34,890 bases of DNA from Desulfobacca_B sp046538075 (GCA_046538075.1 JBKHJN010000031.1:1-34890); one strand, 5' to 3'; shown: positions 7,876 through 16,513, counted from the first letter of the stretch. Notes: a model not told the origin generated them from the letters alone. Translations and numbers: made by a program.

Positions 7876-8880
7876 ATGAAAGAACTGATTAAAGATTTTC
7901 TGGCCGGCATTAAGGTGGGGGAGGAGCAGAGTTTTAAGAACCTGGCCGTTTTTGCCCTTCATACCGAACAACCAGCGGCCGTTGAGTTCATTACCCTGGA
8001 CGAAGCCTTGGCGGAAGATTGTCTAACCATCACCGAAGTTGATGAATCCGGCCTGGTAACCCAACTCAAGGTGGCCAATAATTCCCGGCACAAGGTCTTG
8101 ATGATGGATGGGGAGGAACTGGTGGGCGCTAAGCAGAATCGGGTCTTGAATGTAACCATCCTGTTGGCTCCGAATTCTGAGACCGTAATACCGGTTTCTT
8201 GCATCGAACAGGGACGCTGGGCATATACCAACCGGAAATTCTGCAGCGCCGAACGGACCATGAATGCTGACCTGCGCCGCAAGAAAGCCCAAGCCGTCCA
8301 TTGCTCCTTGCGTCATTCCGGCGCTTTCGCCTCCGACCAGGGTGAAATCTGGGATGAGATAGATCTGAAGTTTGCCCGCTGCCATGAGAGACTTTCTCCG
8401 ACCCGGGCCTTGTCCGATCTTTTTGAGGCCAAGAAAGAATCAATTGTTGACTACCTGAAACACTTTACGCCAGTTGCCGGCCAATCGGGGATGGCGGTGT
8501 TCATCGACGGCGCCTTAGCCGGAATCGAATGGCTCGGTAGAGCTGATAAGTTCCAGCAATTATATCGCAAATTAATCACCAGTTATATCTTAGATGCTCT
8601 GGAGACTGCTGACCTTGAGCCTCAAGCAGATTCATTGCCCTCGGCGGATTTGGTCTCCCATTATTTGGCTCAAACTGCCCTGGCCCAAAGCGAACGGCGG
8701 AAGTCGATTTCTTTGGGGTGGGATCTGCGTCTGGATTCTGAGGTTATCGTTGGGGCCGGATTAGTGTTCGACAATCAGCTTCTGCAGCTGAGCCTTTTCC
8801 CCCAGGCAGCCACTCAGAAGCAACAAAACGAGCGCACCTTACGCCGGGCTTCTTGGAGACGCGGTTCGATCTTGAGGTAA
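7876..8880 (+). CDS. ARPP-1 domain (DUF6569) protein
   Basis: The 334-residue protein matches the ARPP-1 family (ADP-ribosylglycohydrolase and rhodanese-phosphatase associated) almost end to end: LTLDEAL-type opening, LMMDGEELVGAKQNRVLN, TVIPVSCIEQGRWAY, SDQGEIWDEI, SPTRALSDLF, and GQSGMAVFIDGALAG. Names and matches are from memory of the family. The strictly conserved GEELVGAKQNR and SCIEQGRW blocks are intact, so it should be functional. I recall the family from predicted conflict or ADP-ribose-linked gene clusters; no reaction is established to my knowledge. A strong GGAGG ribosome site precedes the ATG. It follows the lipoprotein gene by 56 bases, without a visible terminator, so the two probably share a transcript. 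Confidence 0.88.
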   Translation: MKELIKDFLAGIKVGEEQSFKNLAVFALHTEQPAAVEFITLDEALAEDCLTITEVDESGLVTQLKVANNSRHKVLMMDGEELVGAKQNRVLNVTILLAPNSETVIPVSCIEQGRWAYTNRKFCSAERTMNADLRRKKAQAVHCSLRHSGAFASDQGEIWDEIDLKFARCHERLSPTRALSDLFEAKKESIVDYLKHFTPVAGQSGMAVFIDGALAGIEWLGRADKFQQLYRKLITSYILDALETADLEPQADSLPSADLVSHYLAQTALAQSERRKSISLGWDLRLDSEVIVGAGLVFDNQLLQLSLFPQAATQKQQNERTLRRASWRRGSILR

Positions 8881-8985
8881 TCGGCTTTGCTGAAATAACC
8901 TACAATTGAGCCGAATCTGTGTTAAACTTCTTATTAATCAGAGTTTCTAACCTAAAAATTTACTAATTTATATTAGGGACTTAAA

Positions 8986-10842
8986 ATGATTACCGAATAC
9001 CAGCTTACTAACTTCAAGGCCTTCGGCGATACCCAAACCCTGCCCATCCGGCCTCTTACTCTGATCTTTGGGCCGAATTCATCGGGGAAAAGTTCGATCT
9101 TTCAGTCTGTCCTAATGCTTAAGCAGACAATTGAACAAGGGGAAAGTTCCCAGACGAGGCTATTATTTAAGGGTAATCTCGTTGATTTGGGTAGTTATAA
9201 AGAATTCATTCACCGTCATGATACCCGCAAGTCATTTTCGGTCAGAGTTACTTTCCCATTGTTGAAAGACTTTGAATCTCTTTTTGGAATACCTTTTTAT
9301 TTCGGTCTTGATTTTCATAATGATTTTAATAACTTAAAAGAATGTATTTCTGAATTTCGGTCTCTTGGTATAGGTATTAATTTTTTATTTGATCAAGAGT
9401 CCTTTGACACAGTTGTATCTAAGATTGAGCTTTTTTTGGGAGATGATAAAGACCCAATTCTAACCTATGCTTATGCTGAAGGTTATGCTAAGTTGGAAGG
9501 CATTAATAATCAGCATAAATTTTGGTTTAATGATAAAGTTACTAAATATATTGAGTCATTTAGTAATACATGGGTTAAAGAGGTTATAAAAACCACTTAT
9601 GACAAATGGTTCGACGAACTATTGTATCAGGTTGCCTCAGCTGAGACCCTAGTCGACGCATTTAATAGGCTTGACAAACTCTTGGAAGAGCGTAAATCAG
9701 GCGAAGCTTCACTCGAAACAATTAATAGGCTCAACGAACTAAAAAAAATATTCGAACCAATTAATAGGCTCAACGAACTTTTGCAAGAGGCTACAAGTGG
9801 CGAGACCCCGCTCGAACCAATTAAAAGTTATCAAGAACTGTTGAAAGAGGGTATGTCAGCCGAAACCATAATCGACACAATTAAGAGGTTAGCCGAAGTC
9901 CTAAAAAAAGGTCCCGCAGGAGAAACCTCACTCGAAGCAATTAATAGGCTCAAGGAACTTTTGCAAGAGGCTTTAGCCGAAAAGAAAAACCCTTTTTACA
10001 GCAATGATCAGTTATCAATAGACAAATACCTCCCAGTAGCTCTAAATGACATGTCTGTCGAGGAGATCATCCCCGAGTATTTAGCCACTGAAGAAGACGC
10101 TGGGAGCCTTTCTTTAGTAACTCTTGCCGCAGCAGAATTATTTCGGCGTTTTCTTATTAAAGTTCAATATATCGGTCCCTTGAGAGAAAATCCTGAACGC
10201 TATTTTACTTTTAGTGGCACCCGCGGTGAATATGTTGGCAAATCAGGGAAGTTCACCCCCGATCTGCTCATTACCGATACAAATATTTTGGGGATGGTAA
10301 ATAAATGGTTTGATCATTTTGATATCGGCTATGAGCTTAATGTTTCTACTCTTTCAGATTCTAAGACGGACTACGAAGTGTTTTCTCTTCGCCTCGTTGA
10401 TAAATCAACTGGCTTGTATGTTGGAATTACCGACGTCGGCTTCGGACTCAGTCAGGTTTTGCCAGTGATCGTCCAGGGCCTTATCTCCAAAGAAAAAACC
10501 ATCCTCATCGAGCAGCCGGAATACCACCTCCATCCCCGCCTGCAGGCTGAATTGGGGGATATGTTTATCGAATCGGCCCTGGGTGAACAAAAGAACACCT
10601 TTCTCATCGAAACCCACTCGGAACATCTGATCCTCCGCATCCTCCGGCGCATCCGGGAAACTGCCGAGGGCACCCTTCCCGAAGGGATACCGCCCATCAA
10701 ACCTGAAGACGTGTCGGTGGTATATGTCCAGCCTGGCGAAACCGGCTCTCGGATTATTCACCTCCCGGTGGACGAAGATGGCGAATTCACCCAACCCTGG
10801 CCGGAGGGTTTTTTCCCCGACAGGGCTAAAGAGCTGATGTAG
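8986..10842 (+). CDS. AAA (ABC/OLD-like, DUF3696-type) ATPase with internal repeats
   Basis: The 618-residue protein starts with the fold of SMC/OLD-like ATPases: ITEYQLTNFKAFGD, then Walker A GPNSSGKSS at residues 29-37. Near the C-terminus are the signature-like DVGFGLSQVLPVIVQ, the Walker B/D-loop region TILIEQPEYHLHPRLQ, and the H-loop FLIETHSEHLILR, as in DUF3696-type ATPases. The middle is a long insertion; part is AT-rich (about bases 9220-9600) and part is a run of about 20-residue helical repeats (residues 205-335). A ribosome site AGGGA precedes the ATG. The next gene starts two bases after its stop. ATPases of this type pair with nucleases in Septu, Gabija, PARIS and retron systems, so a defence ATPase with effector is plausible, but unproven. 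Confidence 0.9.
   Translation: MITEYQLTNFKAFGDTQTLPIRPLTLIFGPNSSGKSSIFQSVLMLKQTIEQGESSQTRLLFKGNLVDLGSYKEFIHRHDTRKSFSVRVTFPLLKDFESLFGIPFYFGLDFHNDFNNLKECISEFRSLGIGINFLFDQESFDTVVSKIELFLGDDKDPILTYAYAEGYAKLEGINNQHKFWFNDKVTKYIESFSNTWVKEVIKTTYDKWFDELLYQVASAETLVDAFNRLDKLLEERKSGEASLETINRLNELKKIFEPINRLNELLQEATSGETPLEPIKSYQELLKEGMSAETIIDTIKRLAEVLKKGPAGETSLEAINRLKELLQEALAEKKNPFYSNDQLSIDKYLPVALNDMSVEEIIPEYLATEEDAGSLSLVTLAAAELFRRFLIKVQYIGPLRENPERYFTFSGTRGEYVGKSGKFTPDLLITDTNILGMVNKWFDHFDIGYELNVSTLSDSKTDYEVFSLRLVDKSTGLYVGITDVGFGLSQVLPVIVQGLISKEKTILIEQPEYHLHPRLQAELGDMFIESALGEQKNTFLIETHSEHLILRILRRIRETAEGTLPEGIPPIKPEDVSVVYVQPGETGSRIIHLPVDEDGEFTQPWPEGFFPDRAKELM
9598..9990 (+). repeat. 60-bp tandem repeats inside the ATPase gene
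   Basis: Seven head-to-tail units code for about 20 residues each, with the pattern INRLNELLQEATSGETPLE. Unit starts are 9598, 9658, 9718 (shortened to 39 bases), 9757, 9817, 9877 and 9937. Bases are conserved as well: ATTAATAGGCTCAA recurs at 9721, 9760 and 9940. Frame is kept throughout, so the array encodes a helical rod of variable length. Confidence 0.85.
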
Positions 10843-10844
10843 CC

Positions 10845-11768
10845 ATGATTTATGAATATGCCATAGAACCCGAATTGGTGGCGACCTGGGGCAATATCGA
10901 CAAATATCGTTATTTTTATGAACAGATAGGCCTGGGGACCCCCAGAATCATGTCGGATTATCCCAAGTTAAAAAATTGGCGCCGCCGGGTCTTACAAGCT
11001 GCGGCTGGTTTTAAAGGCACTTATGATTATTTGCGTATCGAAGAGTTAATAAAGAGATTAACTGAGATAAGGATTTTCCGGGAGGGTTCAAACTACGACG
11101 GCAATATTTCTTGGCTAGAAAATGCCGCCAAAGAACACGTTAAGCATCCGTTTCAAGCCATCCTGGCACGACAGCATCGGGACGGCAATCAGAATATCCT
11201 CACCGACGACAATTTGGATACATCGACTAAATGGGCCGTTAAACGCGGAAAAATTATCCCTAAGATATCCAAAGAAATGGCCGAAATAGTGGCTCCCATG
11301 CTTAGCAAATGTAATGTAGCCATTTTCATCGACCCCCATTTTGGACCGGAACTTTCTCGTTACCGGTCCCCACTTAAGGCATTCTTATCTGCCATTGTAA
11401 AAAACCGCAGAAAAGTGCTGCCCCATCTCGTGGAAGTGCATACTTCTGAAAAATCAACTTCTGAATTTTTTAAACAGAGTTGCGAAGAGGAAATGCCGCG
11501 TATCATTCCTCACGGGCTGGTAGTGATATTTAAGCGTTGGCGAGAGAGGCCAGGAGGCGATAAATTACATCCCCGTCTGATTCTTACCGATATCGGCGGG
11601 GTGAAGTTTGAATATGGTCTGGATGAGCAAAATGCTGGGGTAACAGATGATGTTACTTTACTGGAGATAGATCAATATCGCTTTAGATGGTCTCAATACG
11701 CCAGCGACAGCCCGGCATTCGATCTTGCTGATGAACCTGTTGAAATCATCGGGACAGCCAAAACTTGA
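10845..11768 (+). CDS. unknown partner of the ATPase, possible PLD-like effector
   Basis: The 307-residue protein is not one I can name. Its start is two bases after the ATPase stop, so the two are almost certainly co-expressed. The C-terminal half has features of a phospholipase D-like fold: a strand ending in VAIFIDPHFGPE, then HPRLILTD at residues 242-249, which fits H-x-K-x4-D with Arg for Lys, then IGGVKFEYGLDE and DDVTLLE. The N-terminal half (about residues 1-120) is charged and mostly helical. No membrane segment or signal is present, so it should be cytoplasmic. I infer an effector, perhaps a nuclease, controlled by the ATPase. An alternative is a substrate-recognition subunit without catalysis, because the Lys-to-Arg change may be inactivating and only one HxK-like motif is seen. 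Confidence 0.75.
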   Translation: MIYEYAIEPELVATWGNIDKYRYFYEQIGLGTPRIMSDYPKLKNWRRRVLQAAAGFKGTYDYLRIEELIKRLTEIRIFREGSNYDGNISWLENAAKEHVKHPFQAILARQHRDGNQNILTDDNLDTSTKWAVKRGKIIPKISKEMAEIVAPMLSKCNVAIFIDPHFGPELSRYRSPLKAFLSAIVKNRRKVLPHLVEVHTSEKSTSEFFKQSCEEEMPRIIPHGLVVIFKRWRERPGGDKLHPRLILTDIGGVKFEYGLDEQNAGVTDDVTLLEIDQYRFRWSQYASDSPAFDLADEPVEIIGTAKT

Positions 11769-11910
11769 CCTTTACCTCATTCGTAAGCCCCAATTTCCAT
11801 CTTGTGGAATAAAATATGTGATTAAAATTTAATCAGGAGGAAGTAGTCAGGAATCGAATTTAATAAGATCAAGCTGTTAACCTTGGCATAAAACATTACG
11901 TACATCTCTT

Positions 11911-11953
11911 GGGCCTCCGGCAATTATCTTTTTTATATACCGGAGGCCCTTTT
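11911..11953 (+). terminator. rho-independent terminator after the ATPase operon
   Basis: A perfect 10-bp inverted repeat (GGGCCTCCGG / CCGGAGGCCC) with a 19-base loop is followed by TTTTGTTT. It lies about 140 bases after the PLD-like gene. Confidence 0.7.
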
Positions 11954-11955
11954 GT

Positions 11956-12177
11956 TTATTTCACCATGGCCAGGATATTGCCCCCTACTCTTTGCAGATG
12001 GTAGCTGGCGCCGGGGAGGGCGGGGTAGTGGGCGGCCCGGGTGTAGGCGTTGACCAGGTGGAACATGGTGGGGCCGGGTTCCAGATCATAGCCCCAGGTT
12101 ACCGCCTGTTGTTCGAGCTGGCCTAATTGAAACTGCGGCTGAGGGCTTTCAGGGTTTCCACAGGGTGCTGAGTTGAT
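11956..12177 (-). pseudogene. C-terminal remnant of a DUF932-like (phage/plasmid) protein
   Basis: An open frame without a start codon runs from an in-frame stop at 12178 to TAA at 11956. It reads like a real protein end (LEPGPTMFHLVNAYTRAA, then SYHLQRVGGNILAMVK) and its bases are strongly GC-rich, unlike the DNA upstream. The ending reminds me of long DUF932 proteins carried by phages and plasmids; that match is moderate. The 5' part is missing, so this is a leftover of a larger gene. Confidence 0.45.
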
Positions 12178-12180
12178 TTA

Positions 12181-12854
12181 TTAAATTAAACAAGATTGTA
12201 AGATAGTAGAATAAAAATGGACAAGGTAATATGGCCTTCAAACCAGCAGCGAGGTTTTTTAAAAAATTTCCGGGACGATTATCTTAGTACCGGGGGTAGG
12301 AGTCCCAATCCCGGGGTTTTACTTTTTCATCGTCATATTTACCTACTACCACCAGCTAACCTGCGCTTGGCTACTTTCCTTTTGCCATTGACCCGCGCCC
12401 CAGCCTGGAGCTGAGCTCAGATTATTTATTCTTTCCTCAGCTATCGACCCCAGCGCAGGTCGGGCCTCCTCCCTGGCAGCAGCCTTGCTTGGAGGCACTC
12501 ATTGGCTTCGAGGTGGGTCAGCGAATTAACCCAGAAACCTAAGGCTACCTGGATACCAAGACATCGTTCAACCTGCTGGGTAGTCTCATAAAAGAATCAG
12601 TGGCGCCTTGAGTTTGAGGTTGGTGTGATTTTGGGAGGTCTGTCGCCGGATATCAGAAGTAGTTATTAAGCTTGCTATATCTTTTTAGCTTTGTTTGATA
12701 CCTCAGGCGCTTAGTATTGGAACATTGCCGTTAGCTGATTAGTCGGACCGTTGCAGGGCTTTTGAAGGACGCATGGAGATCATAGTAGAAATCCAAGAAA
12801 TGCTACCCCATACTCAAAATGTGGTTGTTATTTTTGCTAAGTTATTGATATATT
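12181..12854. other. gene-poor stretch
   Basis: I see no supported gene here. A 65-codon open frame at 12217-12414 has no family resemblance and no good ribosome site. A weak hairpin (CCGGG/CCCGG) lies near 12289-12318. The stretch is probably degraded accessory DNA. Confidence 0.5.
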
Positions 12855-12904
12855 TGGAGCCGGCAATCGGATTTGAACCGATGGCCTGCTGATTACGAAT
12901 CAAT
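12855..12904 (-). other. tRNA-Thr(CGT) 3' fragment, candidate attachment-site remnant
   Basis: On the minus strand the DNA reads as the 3' half of a tRNA: the anticodon arm around TGATTCGTAATCA (anticodon CGT), a short variable region, a perfect T arm (ATCGGTTCAAATCCGAT, 12866-12882), the acceptor strand TGCCGGC, discriminator T and encoded CCA at 12855-12857. Homology stops inside the 5' strand of the anticodon stem; no D arm or 5' acceptor follows. Such 3' tRNA pieces are the usual trace left by tyrosine-integrase insertion into a tRNA gene. No intact tRNA-Thr and no integrase gene are in the window. Confidence 0.75.
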
Positions 12905-13015
12905 AACCCTGAGCTCACAACCTCCTCATATTACGATAAGTTAATGATATTACACAATTTATATTTTCCAGATTTTTGCCGATTTTCCACATTTTGCCCG
13001 ATTTTATCTAGATTT

Positions 13016-13038
13016 TCTCACACAGAGTCTCACACAGA
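13016..13038. repeat. short direct repeats near the tRNA fragment
   Basis: TCTCACACAGA occurs twice with a 12-base period (13016 and 13028). The preceding 60 bases contain four copies of GATTTT in a regular pattern. Such iterated sites beside a tRNA 3' end fit integrase arm-binding sites, as inference. Confidence 0.4.
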
Positions 13039-13102
13039 AAATCAATATCTTGGGAGTTAATTTGGGACTGGCCGGACCCACGCCGCTAATAATTAGAGCG
13101 GG

Positions 13103-13330
13103 TCATAAATCTTCCCCTGAAGTTAAATCATCTCTGATCTTTTTCTTGTCTTCCCGGGATGATCGGCGGAGTAAGGCCACCCAGAAAGATTCGAACCGCC
13201 CCTGAACATAAATATCGATGCCCTTTTCCATGCCATTAGGATAAAAATCCGGCACCTTAAGGCAACGCTCCTTACCAAATAGCTTTAGAATCTTGTCCAA
13301 AAAATTCTTTTGAGGCATCCTGATGGTCAT
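13103..13330 (-). CDS. small hypothetical protein
   Basis: I do not recognise this 75-residue product. It reads MTIRMPQKNFLDKILKLFGKE, then a middle part with FESFWVALLRRSSREDKKK, and is basic with no signal or membrane segment. The ATG at 13330 is chosen because AGAGGA lies about nine bases upstream; a TTG further upstream has no ribosome site. It sits at the end of a leftward cluster behind the SRPBCC gene (82 bases), so it may be co-transcribed. The KNFLDKILKLFGK opening looks like a family seen in related anaerobes, but I cannot name it. Confidence 0.55.
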   Translation of the reverse strand: MTIRMPQKNFLDKILKLFGKERCLKVPDFYPNGMEKGIDIYVQGRFESFWVALLRRSSREDKKKIRDDLTSGEDL

Positions 13331-13412
13331 TGTCCTTAATCCTCTTATCCCAAAGCCCAACTTAAGTCTTTTAATTTTATTCCCATTCCAGTTGCAGATT
13401 GGGTCAATTACA

Positions 13413-13877
13413 TCAGCGTTTCAAATGACCACTAAAAATATCTTGGATCCTCTTCTGCCTATAGGCAAATATGCGCTGCAGTTGCAGATGCACCAATGGG
13501 TAAGCAAGTTCTCCCAACGGAAAGAATGGCAGCTGGTATTGGACCTCGTCGGAAATTTCGGTGCCGCCATTTACTTCCGTAAAGCTGTGGGTGTGAATCC
13601 ATTGTTTATATGGACCTTGCACCTGCTCGTCAACAAACTCCTGGGGAGGGTTCCAATGCGTTATTCTGGTCAACCAAGAAAAAGATATGCCAAAAAGCCG
13701 CAGTTGGTATTCGATATAGGTATCTTTCTGGATGATGATCGGTTGGGGGGATACTATACGGAAATGCAGCTCCGGTGGGGTGATCGCTTCTAAATTGTTC
13801 GCCTCCGCAAAGAAGCCAAATACTTCGGCTCGGGGCCGGGGCACTTGCATAGACACGGTTAAGCGGTGTTTCATCAT
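13413..13877 (-). CDS. SRPBCC (START/Bet v1-like) family protein
   Basis: The 154-residue product follows the SRPBCC pattern: a first strand MKHRLTVSMQVPRPRAEVFGFFAEANNLEAITPPELHFRI, central strands IEYQLRLFGISFSWLTRITHW, PPQEFVDEQVQGPYKQWIHTHSF, and a long C-terminal helix. This group binds small hydrophobic ligands in a central cavity and resembles the domain fused to some sugar-nucleotide epimerases. The start at 13877 follows AGGA by about ten bases and gives a normal N-terminus; an upstream start at 13925 would add an unsupported tail. It lies between the YgjP-like peptidase and a small hypothetical gene, all leftward. Ligand and role are unknown. Confidence 0.85.
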   Translation of the reverse strand: MMKHRLTVSMQVPRPRAEVFGFFAEANNLEAITPPELHFRIVSPQPIIIQKDTYIEYQLRLFGISFSWLTRITHWNPPQEFVDEQVQGPYKQWIHTHSFTEVNGGTEISDEVQYQLPFFPLGELAYPLVHLQLQRIFAYRQKRIQDIFSGHLKR

Positions 13878-13963
13878 GGCCACAGATTCCTGGGTTAAGT
13901 TAGAATATAGTCTCTTATGAACCAACCATAACCAGCCCTATAAGTCTATACCACCAGCTAATA

Positions 13964-14584
13964 CTACTTGGCCCACCAGGGGACATATTGCCAACCGTCT
14001 TTCATCTCTACCTGTAGCTCTCTGTACTTAGGTACAAACTTGGCCATCAGGGTATAAAATTCTTCCGAGTGGTTCAGGTGGACCGTATGGCACAGTTCAT
14101 GGAGCATAACATAATCAACTAATTCAGCACGTAAAAACAACAGGTTATAATTGAGACTGATAGCACCCTGTTTGGAGCAGCTGCCCCACCGGGTCTTTTG
14201 TCCCCTGATCTGCACCTTGGTATAAAGCAGGCCGGTATGCTGGCTGACTCTATCGATCCAGGGAATCAGGTGTCGGCGGCCCTGGTGCTGTAACCAGCGC
14301 TGCAATAGATAGGTGCAACCAGCGCTATAATGGTCATCGTTGGTTATCCTGATTTTAGAATTGCTTATCTGGGTCAACTCTATAGTGTTCCCTGAGAGCG
14401 GCAGATACTCCACTCGGAAGTTCTTGTCCACGCTGGGAAAGTAAATGGTGGTGGGCAATTCCTGGGGTTGATCATCCAAATTACCCCGCTCCTCCAGTTT
14501 TTTAAAGGCCCGTTCAATCCACGCTTGCTTGGCTTTAATGATCTCAGGAATTCTCTTTCGGTTAAATCCGGATGGTATAACCAC
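13964..14584 (-). CDS. YgjP-like (DUF45) metallopeptidase, 5' end lost
   Basis: The protein has the zinc-peptidase motif HELCHTVHLNHSEEF (HExxH plus a downstream acid/His) and the family block QKTRWGSCSKQGAISLNYNLLF, so it is a YgjP/M48-like peptidase. A GTG at 14584 gives 206 residues, but the frame stays open upstream to 14665 and still reads as family sequence (HSIRESSRAKQVILKIS...HGLEVVIPSGF). It then meets a stop that abuts the start codon of the transposase gene on the other strand. The natural start and about the first ten residues are therefore missing, most simply because an insertion sequence cut the gene. The catalytic part is intact; whether it is still expressed is unknown. Confidence 0.85.
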   Translation of the reverse strand: MVIPSGFNRKRIPEIIKAKQAWIERAFKKLEERGNLDDQPQELPTTIYFPSVDKNFRVEYLPLSGNTIELTQISNSKIRITNDDHYSAGCTYLLQRWLQHQGRRHLIPWIDRVSQHTGLLYTKVQIRGQKTRWGSCSKQGAISLNYNLLFLRAELVDYVMLHELCHTVHLNHSEEFYTLMAKFVPKYRELQVEMKDGWQYVPWWAK

Positions 14585-14668
14585 TTCCAGTCCATGGTTT
14601 GTTGAGATCTTGAGGATAACCTGTTTGGCCCTGGAGCTCTCCCGAATAGAGTGAGACCGTTGCGATTA

Positions 14669-16389
14669 ATGGTTCATTTACACAAAAAAATCAAAAAGGG
14701 CAGACCCTACTATTAATTCGGGAGATCGCTCGAGTCGCTGGCAAGCCCAAGGTGGTAAAGCAGATCTACCTCGGCAGCCTGGAGCGCCTCGCGGCCCTGG
14801 CGCAAGGGACTTCAGGGAAAGGCCAAAAGATTGCGGTCCAGGAGTTCGGGGCCCTATTGATTGCCAATCTCATCGAGGCGCAAGTCGGGGTCGCTACCAT
14901 CATCGATGTCGTGCTACCCAGAGTTGAGCAAGAACGGGGGCCGTCCCTCGGTGAGTATTTCCTTTATGCCGTCTTCAACCGCATGGTGGACTCCTGCTCG
15001 AAGCGGGCGCTGCCCGAATGGTTCCAAGCCACGGCGATTAAACAGATTCGCCCGGTCGGAACCGAGAAGCTTACTTCGCAAAGATACTGGGATAAATGGG
15101 ATCGGGTGGAACCTGAGGACCTCAAGCAGATCGCCGCCCGGTTTTTTCAGAAGGTTGGTCAACTCGAAAAGTTGGATGGTGACTGTTTCCTGTTCGATAC
15201 CACCAACTACTACACCTATATGGCCGGAGACACCCCTTCGGAGCTGGCCCAACCAGGCCAAAACAAGGACGGCAAGCACTGGCTGCGGCAGGTCGGGGTA
15301 ACCCTGCTGGTAGACCGGGATCCCCAGATCCCCCTTTTTTACCGAGAGTACCAGGGAAACCGCCACGATTCGAAGGAATTCCAGAGAATTCTGGGCAAGA
15401 TCACTGCGGTCATGAAACTAGCTGCCAGCGCTGACCGGGAGCTCACCATCATTTTCGATAAGGGGATGAATTCTTCAGCCAATATCGCCCTGATCGATAC
15501 CACCCCCAAGGTGCACTTCATTACCACCTATTCGTCCTACTATGCCGAGGGGCTCATCCGGGTGAAATTGTCTCGCTTCACTCCGGTGGATACCCTGAAG
15601 AATCGGCAGCTTGACCAACTCGGGCGGACGGAGGACCGGCTGGTAGCCTATCGAACTTCCGGAGAATACTGGGGCCAGGCCCGGACCGTCGTGGTCACCT
15701 ACAATCCCCGCACCGCCACCAAACAGCGCTTGGCCTTCGAGAAGAAACTCTTCCGTCTGCAGGAGACCCTTTTTGAGCTGCGGACCAAAGTGAGGACCCA
15801 GAAGGCCCACTGGACCGATGCCGACTGCATCGCCCAACATTACGCCGAGGCTTGCGAGAGACTTCATCTTCCCCAAAATCTCTATGAGGTCTCCCTAGAG
15901 GAATATAAGCACAAGAAACACCTTTTATTTAGAAAGAATTACTATAGAATCGGCCTCTCCCTGGAGAGATTGGGCAAGAATATTCTGATCAGCGATCTGG
16001 CCGACTGGTCAACCGATCAGATCGTCCAGGCCAGCCTGGATCGCTATACGGTGGAAAAGGCCTTTCGCCAGTCCAAAGACCATGATTTGGTGAGCCTTTA
16101 CCCCTTGCGGCACTGGACCGACAGCAAGATCCGCTGCCATATTTTTACCTGTGTGGTTGCCCTCACTTATCTTAGGCTTATAGAAAATCGGCTCCGACAA
16201 GCCGGCCTGCCCATCTCGGCCGCCACGGCGATGGAAAATATGAGAAGGCTCCACTCTTGTTTATGTTGGACCGCCTCAAAAAGAGGTGCTGAGAGAATGA
16301 TAGAAGACCCGACCCCGATGCAGGCTCAAATCCTCGCCGCCTTCGGCTATCAAGTTGCTAGTGGGGTCTTACAAAATCTTGATGTGTAA
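14669..16389 (+). pseudogene. IS1634-like transposase with N-terminal frameshift
   Basis: The main frame (from about 14716) codes for a DDE transposase of the IS1634/IS4 type: first Asp in LFDTTNYYTYM, second in IIFDKGMNSSANIAL, Glu in RYTVEKAFRQSKD. The true N-terminus lies upstream in another frame: ATG at 14669 gives MVHLHKKIKKGRPYY and then a stop at 14714, while the next frame continues LIREIARVAGKPKVVKQIYLGSLERL. One base is missing near 14713. Only a few bases separate this ATG from the peptidase gene, so the left end of the element seems lost too. Programmed slippage at the A7 run (14682-14688) is unlikely because it would skip the conserved KKGRPYY. Confidence 0.85.
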
Positions 16390-16500
16390 GCTATTAATAT
16401 TTTTATACTAAGTGCTTTTTTGACCACAAGAAGTCTTAAACTCCTTTTTGAGACTTAACTAATTGAAAATACACGCTCCCGGTTTTTAGAATTTGGGAAA

Positions 16501-16513
16501 TGTAGTGCCAAAA
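16501..16513 (+). repeat. 13-bp repeat beside the second transposase gene (left copy)
   Basis: TGTAGTGCCAAAA here and at 18212-18224 occurs in the same orientation on the two sides of the second transposase gene. Ends of an insertion sequence should be inverted, so one copy may belong to another element. Confidence 0.6.

Noticed and set aside
9598..9990. CRISPR array
   Set aside because: The repeats are contiguous, lack spacers and are in frame within a coding gene; no cas genes are present. The CARF-like domain belongs to a sigma54 activator, not to a Csm6/Csx1 protein.
12217..12414. 65-codon open frame
   Set aside because: It has no ribosome site, no recognisable family and ends in low-complexity sequence.
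14682..14700. Programmed frameshifting at the A7 run in the first transposase
   Set aside because: A shift there would skip the conserved KKGRPYY; the break is best placed about 25 bases later, where no slippery sequence exists.
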